A stretch of 64,000 bases of DNA from Nemopilema nomurai (taxonomy: Eukaryota > Cnidaria > Scyphozoa > Rhizostomeae > Rhizostomatidae): contig PEDN01001365.1 of assembly GCA_003864495.1 (NCBI GenBank), positions 124,001-188,000 on the forward strand, in the 5' to 3' direction. The notes beneath the pieces were generated by a model, which did not search any database, was not told where the DNA came from, and saw only the letters and a list, made by a program, of their open reading frames with translations. The position numbers and the translations under genes were made by a program. Position 1 is the first letter of the stretch, and the number at the start of each line of letters is the position of its first letter. Of the stretch, positions 26,030 through 38,000 are shown one piece after another.

Positions 26030-26740
26030 ATTGGCTGATGAACAAGCTCATCCTAGGAACATTCCTCTCAACGCAATATGCAGATGTTCTAGTTGCAGAT
26101 ATCCTTTGGTTACCTCAGGGATGCTTTCTTGCTCCTTTTAAAGAGCTAGCTACAATCTCTGCCAACAGTCTTGCTCTATTTCACGCATTGCATAAGATTC
26201 CCGTCGCCCTTCAAACAATGTTGTGAAGCGCAAAAGTGAATAATCCTACAAACACAAGTGACAGATTCACATATAGCTATTGCTTTTACCTAACGATCCA
26301 ACTTGTTTGAGGGGCAAGGGGGTTGCAACCTCTAAGGAGACACGGGAATAGAACAGGGGTTGAAAAATCACTAAATTTTCAAGGCGTTCCAACTACTTTT
26401 TGCAGAGATTGCAGCAAAAGCAATAAGCTGGTGAATAGGCTTGCCCAAGCGACATTTTTTTCGAAGTAACTTGTAGACATTCTAATTGTTGACAACCTTG
26501 GGTCACTTCAGGGATCATTGCTTGCTCCTTTTAGAGTTATTAGCGCCATTACTGACTAAAAAAACAAGCAGGCTGAAGGTAGCATAGAAAAAGGAGTAGG
26601 CTGACTAATAGGATTGCCTAAGTGACTTTCTCTTCAAAGAATTTTGTAGATATTCTGATATAGACATCTTTGGGTTACTTCAGGGATCATTTCTTGCTCC
26701 CTTCATAGTTACTGAGATCATAGCTTCTGAAGACGTCACT
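26030..26740 (+). repeat. Degenerate triplicated segment, about 130 bp each
   Basis: Three blocks near 26034-26165, 26428-26560 and 26596-26725 share the order GCTG(A/G)TGAA, a GTAGA(C/T)ATTCT-type word, then TTACCTCAGGGATG / TCACTTCAGGGATC and CTTGCTCC(T/C)TT. Spacing is uneven. The shared order shows a common ancestor, perhaps an old repeat family. No protein is readable across the copies. Confidence 0.5.
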
Positions 26741-26749
26741 AGAGCTTCA

Positions 26750-29700
26750 ATAACAGTGTTTAGCTTGTGAAAAGGATCCTGGTAGAAAGTTACCAAAGAG
26801 CTGACGGATAATCCAAGTGGATATGCGCATATCCAACATATACCTGATTGCACTGTGCGGATAAGCCTACAAATCCTTTCTTACTCTTTTCATTGTTACT
26901 AAACACCACAAACCATTGACCTCTTATCGGGCCACCAGTTGATAAGAAACTACAATTTCAACCTGATCCTAGCAATAATCAACTACATCGAATCTGGTCG
27001 TAAAGCTAAATGGATATTCTAATTTTTGATTGAAACATGGCTCCACATGTGTGCTACTGCTTGCAAGGGAATAAGCTCTGACGATGTCAAAAGAAAGATC
27101 ACGTGGGAAAATCTGCTCGGTTTTGCTAAGACACTGAGGTACGGCTACAGAATAATGAAAAGGCAGAATGGACACGGGGCATTTTCGTTAAGAGAAGGTT
27201 TGTACGCAGGCGCAGTCTTGAAAGTGAGGCTAACTTGACCGACTTGGAAAGGAGGTTAACCTGATTCATTCGTCGTAGCCCTTCTTGTGGTATCGGTGAT
27301 TAAACGACGGTAACCATGTCAGACTACAGTATTAAGACATTAAGACTTCAAAGGATGCCAAACACGAGTGTTCATTCTGCCATTATTCTGTGATAGAGCC
27401 AGCTAAAAGCATAGTCAAGCGGTGACCACTAGTCTACAATGGCTACTCAACTGTCTTTGCCAAGGGTCAAAAAGGCTGAACCATCTTCAAACATGACAGC
27501 ACCTTTTGACATGTTCTTGATTTCGCTTCATTTTCTGCAATGAAACCAGTATTTTCACCAGGCCTAACTTTGGGCCTAAAACTTTCAGTGCTAGGCTACT
27601 TTAAGAAGGTGGCTTGAAGTAGAAAAAGGGAACATTTAATCAATGTTTTTATTATCGATTGCTGTTATGCTGCCATCATTATTGGCGTCAAGCTAGTGCC
27701 CGCCAGTAGAGAATGAGGTCATCTAGTATTACAGGTAGGACATATTATACTATACATATTATATTTTGACATTATATAGCTATGTAATTGCCATAATACT
27801 ATAAACCATTGCCAATCTATTGATCATAGCAATTAATATTCTCTTATCAATAAGAAAGCCATAATTTATCAACCCAAATTAAATTTAAAAAGTAATCCAT
27901 CGTGTTGCATTTGAAAATTAGAGACTCATATAGAGACATAAGTCTTTAAATTATAATCAATGGCTTGATGATTGATTTATGAATAGGAGACAGCAACTTG
28001 GAATCAAAATTAAATAACGCGACTTTTTAATTCTGTGCTTTAAGCCTCGGATTAGTCTGACTGCCGATTCTCGAATTGAATAGGAGGCATACCGTGTCCT
28101 TGGGAATTATGAATTTAGAATTGAAAACACGTTTCGTTGTGGCTGTCCATTGAATTATGAAATAGAATGAGCTACCACATTGCCCTTATTGTCAAATTAA
28201 ATGACATGCCTGTCCATTTCGATAACCAATGTTAAGTATTACTTTATTTCAATCATTTCAATCTTAAAATGTGTTTGGTAATTTTTGCATTATATCCTTA
28301 TCGTTAAGTACAAGGTGCTCAAGATTGTGAATCGTGAAAATGCAAAACAAAATCTTGGCAGAATCATTAGACAGCAACGTCCAGAAAACATATCACGCCA
28401 ATCGTTGACTTGAACATCAAACACAACACACTTTTTAATTAAATCCCTTGCTAAATAAATCTAGTTTTTTTAAAACAGAATAGAGATCAGTTATATAATA
28501 CTCAGATTTCAAATTAGAGCTCTTCTACTCAAGTCGTATTCCGAAACCCTTACTTTTTCATTTCATCAAGCAAATTCTCATCGGATCTAAAGTCTGAGAC
28601 GTTTTTCCCATGTTTGTACAGTATACCTTAAATATTCCGTACAAGTCGGCCTGACATTGTTTTTACGTCGGACACCAAGCGGACACGAAACAGTTTCAAT
28701 TTCTCGCTGGGCTTTTCTTCAAAGCTATTTGCCCAAGTCACACTACAAAGATATCGGACTTCAACTAGCCCGGGCTGACTTTTCTGGATAATCGGATGAA
28801 TTTGCTGCCCTTTTTGAAGGCAGAAACTCAGATCTTTTATAGAATATAAAAAGCTTTTGTTCATTTAATGACGTCAAAATTTCAATCAAGAATTCACAAT
28901 GATGCCTTGAATTCAACATGATGGTTGTCACACTAAGAATGCCACATGTTCTAAGAATGAAAACAATGTTCTATAGCTCGAAGGCCTTGAAACCAAACAC
29001 CAGGGCACAATAAGCTAGTGAGGCAAGATAAAACTTAAACTAAACCCTCTAGTCATAACACCCTCCTGTTCGCTTACGTAACTCTTTCAGAGCAGACTAA
29101 TAGCCTGATAATAACGGTGCTGTTTTAAATTGACCATTGTTTAAAGGCTTATTCTACATTGCAATAGATATCTCGCAACTAGCTCGTTTTCTGGGTGCTA
29201 ATCCCGCCCTAAACAGAATCACAAAAAGGATTCCACGTCTCCATAAGTAGCTACGTATCACAATGAGAAACAGCTTATTCGAGAGATCCACGCTCGACGA
29301 ATAATGCACTCTCTGTCGAATCAGAAGTGTTCATAGTGCTATGCACCTAGCAGGGTCAATAAAATTGCGATGAATCATCGACAGATTAGCAAGCAAACAT
29401 TATTTACTACCTAATTGTAGTGTCTGGGAGTTTGATGAGAAAAACAGTCTTCTGTTGAGTCAACATGCCATTCTTGTTAAATATTTTCGTTATTTAACAC
29501 AAGAATTTGGCCGCAATATTATTGCAGAACATGAGAGGCGTGTCTCAAATCCACCTCAATTATCAGGCTCTTCCAATGTCCAGCAAACCATTTATAACTC
29601 CGGAATTATATATCCACCTTGCCAACACCCTCCCTCTCCCCTCAGATATTGTTGCTTGCAAGTGCATACTTCTGACCTTTAATGAGTGTAAATAAGAAAG

Positions 29701-32700
29701 AAACATCTAGAAACAACTTACGAAACTATTGGAGCTCCAGATTGGCGAAGTTAAATCTGTGACCAGATTGCAACCGATTGGAGAGGAAGACCCATTCACA
29801 TCTCGATTCTCCAATCCCCAACCATCCTCCATTCTCAGTTAGTTTTGCTTGGTACATCCACCTATGAGGATACGATCAAATCTCAATCTGGATTTCAAAA
29901 TCTCAGACGAAGTCTCAGTTCTCCTTTGACTTCAGATTAAAATATCGTGGAAACAGGGGACAAGAACGTGGGGGCTCGAAAGGCTACACACATCTCATTC
30001 TCTCTTGTCATAAGGTATCGTTATAGGTATCGCTTTTACATTCAAATTGTGCCCTTTCTTGACACTACTCTATGCCTTAGTAAAATCTGAATAAGTTGCA
30101 TGGCCAATAAATCGGACAGACGCTCTCTTTTGTAGCTTGCAGGCTAGATTTTATAGACGTAGATTCTCGAGTAAAGTCGTATACTAAGAATCCTGTAATG
30201 GAAGTCTGGCAACAGAATCAAAAGACATTTTCCAAATGTAGCACTCCTCTTACTGTACAACTGGTCTACCCGTTGCTTCAATGGTAGCTACCAAAGAAAA
30301 TTGACGAAAAACGATAGTCATTTTAAAATTGTCCAGCTACACTACGCCTTTGTTTGTGTGACAGTTCGCAGAGAATGATGTGCTTATAATCATAACTAGA
30401 TAGATCGATGAAGTTTCGTTCTAAAAGCCTATCTTTACAAATTAGGCGTTGTGCGGTTGTTCAAAGAGTTTGATAACCAGGCGTTACTTTGGGTAAACAT
30501 TTTTACTTCACAAAAGTAATCAAACGCTTTAGATAAATCCTATGGTTGTCAACTGAATGAATCATCTCGGATTATTTGGCAGAGCGATAATCGTTTTTTT
30601 AATCAGACATCAAGTTAATGAAAAGTGGTAAATGGATTAGAATTCCAATATTTTGACTCATCAAGTTTCTTGACAAAAAATTATACATTAATGATAAAAT
30701 TGTGTGCTTACGTGGAAAATGTAGGCAGGAAATGAATTTCCGAAAGAAACTAAATAGTCTTCTGGTAATTTTGAGATGTTTGAATTGCTAAGTTTTAGAA
30801 AGCAAAATTTCTTCGTCTCTTTGCATAGCGGTACGGTTAACAAACAACAATTCAAAACACTCACTATAATTGAAATACACAGAGAAGCATTTGTCAGATT
30901 AAACTAGAAAGTTCTTCGCAAACTTTGGCAGAACTAGAATCGCCAAGAATCTTAACTCCGGGGTCTAGACAAAATGTACCTATGACGTCATCGGGATGGG
31001 GTGTTGTGTTGCTGCTGTTAGTACCCCTAGAGTGCCACAATAACAACCTTAAGAGCGGAAGATGCATCCGTTTCTTGAAAAAAGAAATCTAACAAACTGA
31101 ACAGTCAAACTAACTTTTTCCATCCCTGTTCTAAGTCATACCCATATGTATGCTTCTTAAAGAAATCGATCTAGGCTCAATATCGAACTAATCATAAAAA
31201 GTATAAAAAATAATTGAGTAGCAACAATAGAAGCACAAGCGGACAATTCAATGGAAGGGCTGTCTTAAGAAAAGTATAATTAAAAGAGAACTAGAAGAGG
31301 AGGGCATGATAAATGGAGCTGGACGGAGAAGCAAGACTCGTGTTCCTTCTGGGGAAAGCAGGATGATGAAAAATTAGATAAAACAATAAAAACAATGGGA
31401 CCTTTAACTGCAGTTAATTTTCCTTAATGTTCATAATTCCAACTAAAACTGCAGTTTGAAATCTTACTAACGTCTGCTAAATTTTCAGGCCATTTTGGGC
31501 GACCCTTTGGCGCAAACGTGCCATTTTTGGACCATATTGGCACTATGCAGAGTCTTCCATGGCTTATAAATAGAATCAGTCTCCATCGAACGGGATCCCA
31601 CAAAGCTTATACTTTTATACTTGAGACTGTCTCTTGATTCTCACTTCCCGTTCGCTTTTAAGTCGCCCTTCTACACGAGTTCGTCTCATTTTAATCTTCA
31701 CTTGAAAGTAATCCTTTCCTAGATTTAATATGATTTTATCGGTAGTCTTATCCAAGATTTCCTTTACTCCATTATAACGGTCTACTTTGCGTTTGTGATA
31801 AATCTATTCATAGATCTGATACGTTCCGATTTGAAATCTGCATCTTGATTTCCGATAGCTTATTGCTTACTACAAACAACAGGCCCTTATGTACCCTTGC
31901 AATCATAATCCTAGGTAATTCGTCTCTCGAGTTAATCAGTTCTCTAGAGAAACAAGCACCCAACGTCTTTATAATCTTAAATGCAGTTAAAAAGTCTTAC
32001 GAACGATCTAATTTCGTACATATTATGTTTCTACAAGCAATAGCCATTCATTCGTGAGTCACAATCCCAATAGTGATCCATTCCTAGATCTGGCCTAATC
32101 CAAACCGAATCCGTCTCCGGGCACAATCTGGTCCAATAAGCAGATTTCCTCTCAATGCCTCAAGATTTGTTCTTATGTTATTGCTACTATATAATATCTG
32201 ATAGATTGATAGAGGGTGCTTTATTCTAAACTGTAGAAAAATAGCGTTTAATTGTAATAGGATACTAAAAACATCAGTAAAGAACAGGATTTCAAAGAAA
32301 AGTATTATCTTGCTTTTTGTCTTTCGCAGATTGATGCTTATTTTTAAAGTTGTCTTTATGTCAAGTACTGAGCCCTGGGCTATGACGTTCCCTGAACCCC
32401 TGGGCCATTGGGTATGACTCATTTGTCGTTTCCTATTTGTACACTCTATTCGATTAATTCCTATCAAATTTTCCGTGCCATACGCTTCGCTATCTACGCT
32501 TTATATGCTTACGTGTGTCGTTTTACACGAAAGTATGTTATGTATATTGTTTACGATTCATTGTCTCTCGCTCTCTCTCTGTGCATTTCACAATCTACAT
32601 GTAAGTTGGTATTAAATTTCGATATGAAACCCCGAAATCGCCGTTCAACGACATACAGCGAAACTCAGAAAGGTCGGAATTTTTCGGAATGGGTGGAATT

Positions 32701-33500
32701 GCTTGACATATGTTGAAGTAGCACGCACTTGAATTTTGACTGTGCCAAACAATTTACGCGCTGCATGACGTCATCAAGATAATAATAGAGTGCATATCCA
32801 ATAACAGTTGCAAAGTTTTATCGCCCAAGTCATAAGGTAATTTGTCAAAGCCAGGATACAGAAACCTCAAATCCAAAGGAATGACCATCTGCCGAGCTGG
32901 GTAACAAATAGAAACGTCCGCTTAAATCACCAAAAAACATGTTATGTTTGCGGAGCGACTCGTTGGAAGTGCATAATCAAATTTTACTGTTGCAAAAAAC
33001 GAGTTCAATAGATAGAATAGGACTTCTCCTGACGGAGATGAACTGAAAGTAGAAGATTGACGCCAGGTCGAACAAAGAAAGTTATGTTGTTTTCAAAAGA
33101 GCTTACTTTCTTGATAGGCCAGGTTAATCAATGCTAGATCTGATATTGTTGGCAACTCTTTCTTCTCAAAAGAGGGTCTCTCTTGTCTTCTATATAAGCA
33201 GAAAACAACCAATTTTGATTAGGTATATGAGTGTAGAAAAATACTTTTATTTTTGAATTGTCGAGTCCTTAGTGGTGAAATACAATATAAAAATGGTATT
33301 TGAATATTGGTAGGTTGGAAGAAGTGAAACAATATGATCTAACAAGGTAGGCTTTTAAGTCATAAGTCTTAAGCCTAAGTGGCCATGTGTATAGCAGCAT
33401 TAACAAAATAAAACAAAAAGGTCTGCCGGGTCGGATGCCAGGGCATAGTTAGTTGAAAACCTTTATCGCACTGAATGAAACATTAACATGTATAGATTTT
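26750..33500. other. Intergenic DNA, nothing recognised
   Basis: Scattered short frames lack motifs. CRE octamers occur at 28869-28876, 30983-30990 and 32766-32773. The stretch from 27730 to 28000 is very AT-rich. I could not identify the longest frame here (32084-32467, minus strand) and consider it chance. Confidence 0.4.
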
Positions 33501-33523
33501 TAAAAACATTTTCTTCTAAACGA

Positions 33524-33586
33524 AGTCTTCATCAGTAATTTGTGATTTATGTGCGATTAATTCATCAGCTATTACTGATGAAGACT
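33524..33586. repeat. Inverted repeat with 16-bp perfect arms
   Basis: AGTCTTCATCAGTAAT at 33524-33539 pairs with ATTACTGATGAAGACT at 33571-33586 across a 31-base loop. It lies downstream of the complete Myc gene. Confidence 0.7.
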
Positions 33587-33872
33587 ATTTAAAAACTCCT
33601 CCCCCCTTCTTCTCTCCCTTTCTTTTTTCTCCCTATCTTTTGGTTAAAGGTTGTGCTTGAAGTTCAACCGCAGAAAAAGCATCAGGGAAACACCCATCTG
33701 TTAACGCTTGGTTTCAAGAATGGAAATAACCTAAATAATATTTTATATATAAACGCAGTTAACATGCTCGTAAGCAACAAATTTCAATTCAAAATTTAAT
33801 GTAAATTATAGGGAAAAAATTATCTCTAAAATAATTCAAATGATGACAGAAACTAAGAGACCTTTATTTACA

Positions 33873-33878
33873 AGAGTC
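33873..33878 (-). terminator. Candidate polyadenylation signal of Myc
   Basis: AATAAA on the minus strand lies about 0.7 kb after the Myc stop codon. The sequence between them is AT-rich with no coding signal, consistent with a 3' UTR. Position and motif are the only support. Confidence 0.35.
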
Positions 33879-34565
33879 ACACTACGAAATTCTCAATATA
33901 CTTAATATACAAAGGCTGATTCCGAAATTATATATTATATACTTAATATATAATATATAAATACAAATGCTGGATACTTATGGCTAGACAATCTCCGATC
34001 TAAAACGGTATCATTATTGATATTGGACGGATAGAAACTGCTGGCAAAAAGCAACCAACTTTCTAAAGCACCTCAAACTTTATAAATATTACTTGTTAAT
34101 AATACACGGATTTACTAACTTAGTTACAATTTGTTTCCTACTTCGAAACATATAAATTATATAACGCATATAAGAAATGGCAATTAATAGGTTCGGTTGC
34201 TTTTGAAAGAAAGTAGTTTTGAAGTTCCACAGAAAATTCGAGCTTTTCACCGAATACTTCAGTTTGTTTTCATATATTTCAAAGATTCATCGAAACTTCA
34301 AGGCTTTCATCCAATACTTTGCATCTGAGTTTGAAATTAAACTCTTTTATCGATTTTATCTTTACCTTAATAAAAAATTCTCACAGAGAATAAAAACCTT
34401 CCTCCAAATACGATGAATTAGTAATTTCAAATGAATTTTCAAATCAAACTTTATGTTTGATATCTTCAGCTGAGGAAGAATTCTCTTACATCTCGGCATG
34501 AATAAACTATGAGAAACACCAAATTGACATTTACACCTAACGCATTCAAAACTAGTTCTTAAAAG

Positions 34566-35044
34566 CTAGTTACGCTTCGTCAACAACAACAACTTCTTCA
34601 TGAGTAAACTGTTCACTCTTTTTAGGTTCTCCTTCTCGGTCCGTAGTACCTTTTCCTCCTCTTGAAGACGAGGCACGAAGGCTTTCGCTTTCTTAAGGAT
34701 CACCACTTTCGGCGCTCGCTCGTTATTTTCGATTTCGGGAATCACTGCGCGAAGACAGTCGAATTTTCGCTTCAGCTCGTCTCTTCGTTTTCTTTCGAGA
34801 TCATTATGCGACACTCGGCCGGGTGCGGAGCCCACGTTCCGGCTTCGTCCGGAAGGGGAGTCATCGGAGTCGGAACTATTGGGCGATGGAGTGGCGGATG
34901 CTGAAGACGAGCTGTCTACTTTACTGGCCAACTTTTTCGTCTTGTCTGATGCTTTATGGTGTTTTCTTTCAGAAACCATCGTCGCGCTATTTGTCGTATG
35001 CGTCTTTTGTCGTTCCGGAATGCCAACGACATCAATTTCGTCTT
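34566..35044 (-). CDS. Myc coding exon 2 (acidic block, bHLH, leucine zipper)
   Basis: It begins at the acceptor TTCGTAG with the codon completed by one base from exon 1, giving the EDEIDVV block. It ends at TAG (34568-34566). This exon holds all DNA-binding and dimerisation residues. Confidence 0.95.
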
Positions 35045-38000
35045 CTACGAATGCAAAAACATCGGATGAACATATGAAGAAACGCAAAAGATAATTATCA
35101 AGGCGAGAAACGATCCAACTATCCAACTATTGCTAGCAACTGTTGATACATAAACTGGTATTTGACCACGTATTAAAAAGCGCGTTATTCACGCATTCAA
35201 ACGCGGGTTCGAAACCAAACCCACGTGTTTTACACGCTAGCAAGACCAGTTATAAACGGCCGGTACTTCATATTGAGCGTATTGAATGTCCGTCACTAAA
35301 AATAGCAAACTCACGTGCTAGATTGGTCTGAGAAAACTCAGCGAAGGAGCACTTGATTTATGAGTTAGGGCTTAATAACTAATGCGGGTGAAATGATCTG
35401 GGAATTGAGACTGAGATGTCGCTGCGCAGCACATTATTGAAAATTCAACTCAACGCAAACAATTCAATTCAATGTTTCAAGCGCCCGATGGTGTTTTTCT
35501 TGACTGACTTACTACCAAAACAGAAATAAGGAAACAAGATAATGTAGATATGAGGCGATGGGAGTAGGTAGGCGATGGGTAGCGAAGATTGCAGTGGTGG
35601 TGGCAATGATAATGGCAGAGGTAGGTTTATCTTACAGAGTCAAACGGGTACTGCTGCGGGTACCGGCCAAGCATACTGACAAAGGAGTCGCAACAAACAC
35701 CAGACAAATGTTTAAATGTTTATGACGCATGCCCACGTGTGGCCAGTGAACATGCAGTAAACATTCATAACAACGTGATAGTGTGTGATAACCGACCGCT
35801 GCGAAGGAAGATAAGGTCTCCGGCAGCAATGTTCAAAGAAAAGCAATGCCCCGAAGCAAGAGGCTTGTGGGATTCAGATTATAGAACGGGTAGAATATTT
35901 CGAACATGATTCGCCGGCGGTAACAAGAGAAGGATTATTATTTGTTAATCAACGGTCAATCCTCTGGGGGCTGGTTTCCCGCGAGATAATTCACCTGGGG
36001 GCTGGTTTCCCGCAAAATAATTCACCTGGGGCCTGGTTTCTCGCAAAATAGATCACCTGGGGGCTGGTTTCCCGCGAGATAAATCGCTTTGGGATTAGTT
36101 TTCCACCATATCAGCGATATTTTGAAATGAAAATCTTTGACTATAAGTCCCAACAGTCTTCTGATACCTTTTGATCCGGACGCGGCTGTGCAGTTTCTTA
36201 AGCTACAGGTGAGAGCGCTTCCTTGACAGCCATTGAGCCCACGTGCTCAGGAAGCCAGACTACATACGTGACGTCAGTCATCAGACAATCACAATGCCAG
36301 GCGTGTGCCCATTCGTTCTGTTGATATAGTTGATTTAACATATCTCTGTCTGAATAAAGTTTGATTCAGTTGATCAAATTTGAGGCGACCAAATCAATAG
36401 AGAAAACAGATGAGTTGCCTTTTCCATTCTTCTTCTCCATTTTACGGCCAGGTGTGTTAACACACCATTGCACAACCCACTTTGGAGCAGAGGAGGAGCG
36501 CATGCAAAAGAGGCAAGTGATGCGGTTGCCTAGCAGCGGCTACTTCACCTAGCAGCCAGTGTCAACATTCCTTCAAGGGCGTAATTGATTGGAAAATAAA
36601 TAAATTGGGAAACGGCTAATTTTAGCTGTCTGGAAAGCCGGGAGGGATGTGTTGGTGAAATAAGACGAGATAGCAGCTTTCTCGACAAGTGCGCGCATTA
36701 ATCAGACGCGAAATTCCGCACAAATTAATCTCTCCCCACACTCCAAGCCCGATGAATTTAACACAGGAAATTGAGCGCCATTTGTTAGGATACTTTCACA
36801 GGTTACTCTTGGCACTATTAAGGTCAATAAGCTTGAGAAATCGTGTAGGAAAGCGAGAGGGAAAGAAGAAGAACAGACGGTGTCAAAGAATCACTTGTAT
36901 AGAAATTTGACTAGCTGGATAAACACGTAATCAACAACAGAATAGCAACAAACTCTTAGGCACACTAAGTTGGCAAAGGTTCATTGCCGACGTCATAAAG
37001 TAATTCCATTGTTGGACAAGCTCAGGTTACGAGAAGCGAAACCTTGGTTGCGCCTCACTCCGCGAAATTAGTGCGTCGGAACCCGATCGTTGTGGATAGA
37101 TACGTGATGCTTCGATCCACTTTCTCGCACCGCGTGTATTTGTTGCATGAAAAAACGCCAATTCATAATTATAATTACATCTTGAAGAAAAAAACCGTAG
37201 GAGGAGAACGTCGAGTTAGAGAGGTGCAAAGGGAACGCAATGGCAAACTGTGCTCAAATAAAAGTTCAATGCAGTCCTCTGATATTTAGTTACCGCTTCA
37301 AATTGCATGTTTCTGTTTACTTGCAGCCAAATAATGAGTTATCCAGAACAGATGTCCGCCCCTGTTTCGCGTCTGGGCCTGGGAAATTATTCAGTGCTTG
37401 GCGAGAGAGCGGCGGACAAGAAGGCGGGGGCGGGGAAAGGGTGGCGAGAAAGATGAGAGAGGGGAATGCATTGAATGGAACAAGGAGCGCAGAGTACTTG
37501 GAACAGAAAAGAAAGGCCCCCAGAGTCTAATGTCTTCAAAAAAGAACCTTCAGACCCCTCTCCCCAACTTGAGGCTTCTCATTTCCAAACAGTATCTACC
37601 AGCCTAAAAACGGTTTATTCTTGCAAGTTTTGTTTACTGCCCACAAAATAGAGTTTAGAAATTGAATGAAAAAAGCGACGAATAAATTGTACCCTTGTCC
37701 AGGGCCAACGAAACCGGGGAAGTAGGGGGCCACCCCCTCCCCCCATTTATTTCTAGAGTAAAACATTTTTAAGGGCACGTAGAAAACAAAAGAAAGAAGG
37801 TTATAAGTAGATATTAAGAAGATCAAATATTCTGTAATACATTTTTCTAAGTAGGGCCCTGACTATCATATTGTTGTAAAATATTTGGCAGTGACCCAGC
37901 AGACAAACGCAAAATATCGGGTAGAATACTTGCTGAGGATTAACCTTTCCCAGATTGTGGTCGCTTGTTCGTCAGAGACAATATGGCGAACTGCTTGGAA

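Noticed and set aside
32084..32467. Minus-strand frame of 127 codons
   Set aside because: It is Ile/Leu-rich as expected from AT-rich DNA; no motif or neighbouring exon supports it.
33480..33590. Possible hammerhead ribozyme (CTGATGA core)
   Set aside because: CTGATGA is present on both strands of the inverted repeat, but no properly placed GAAA and closing stems could be drawn.
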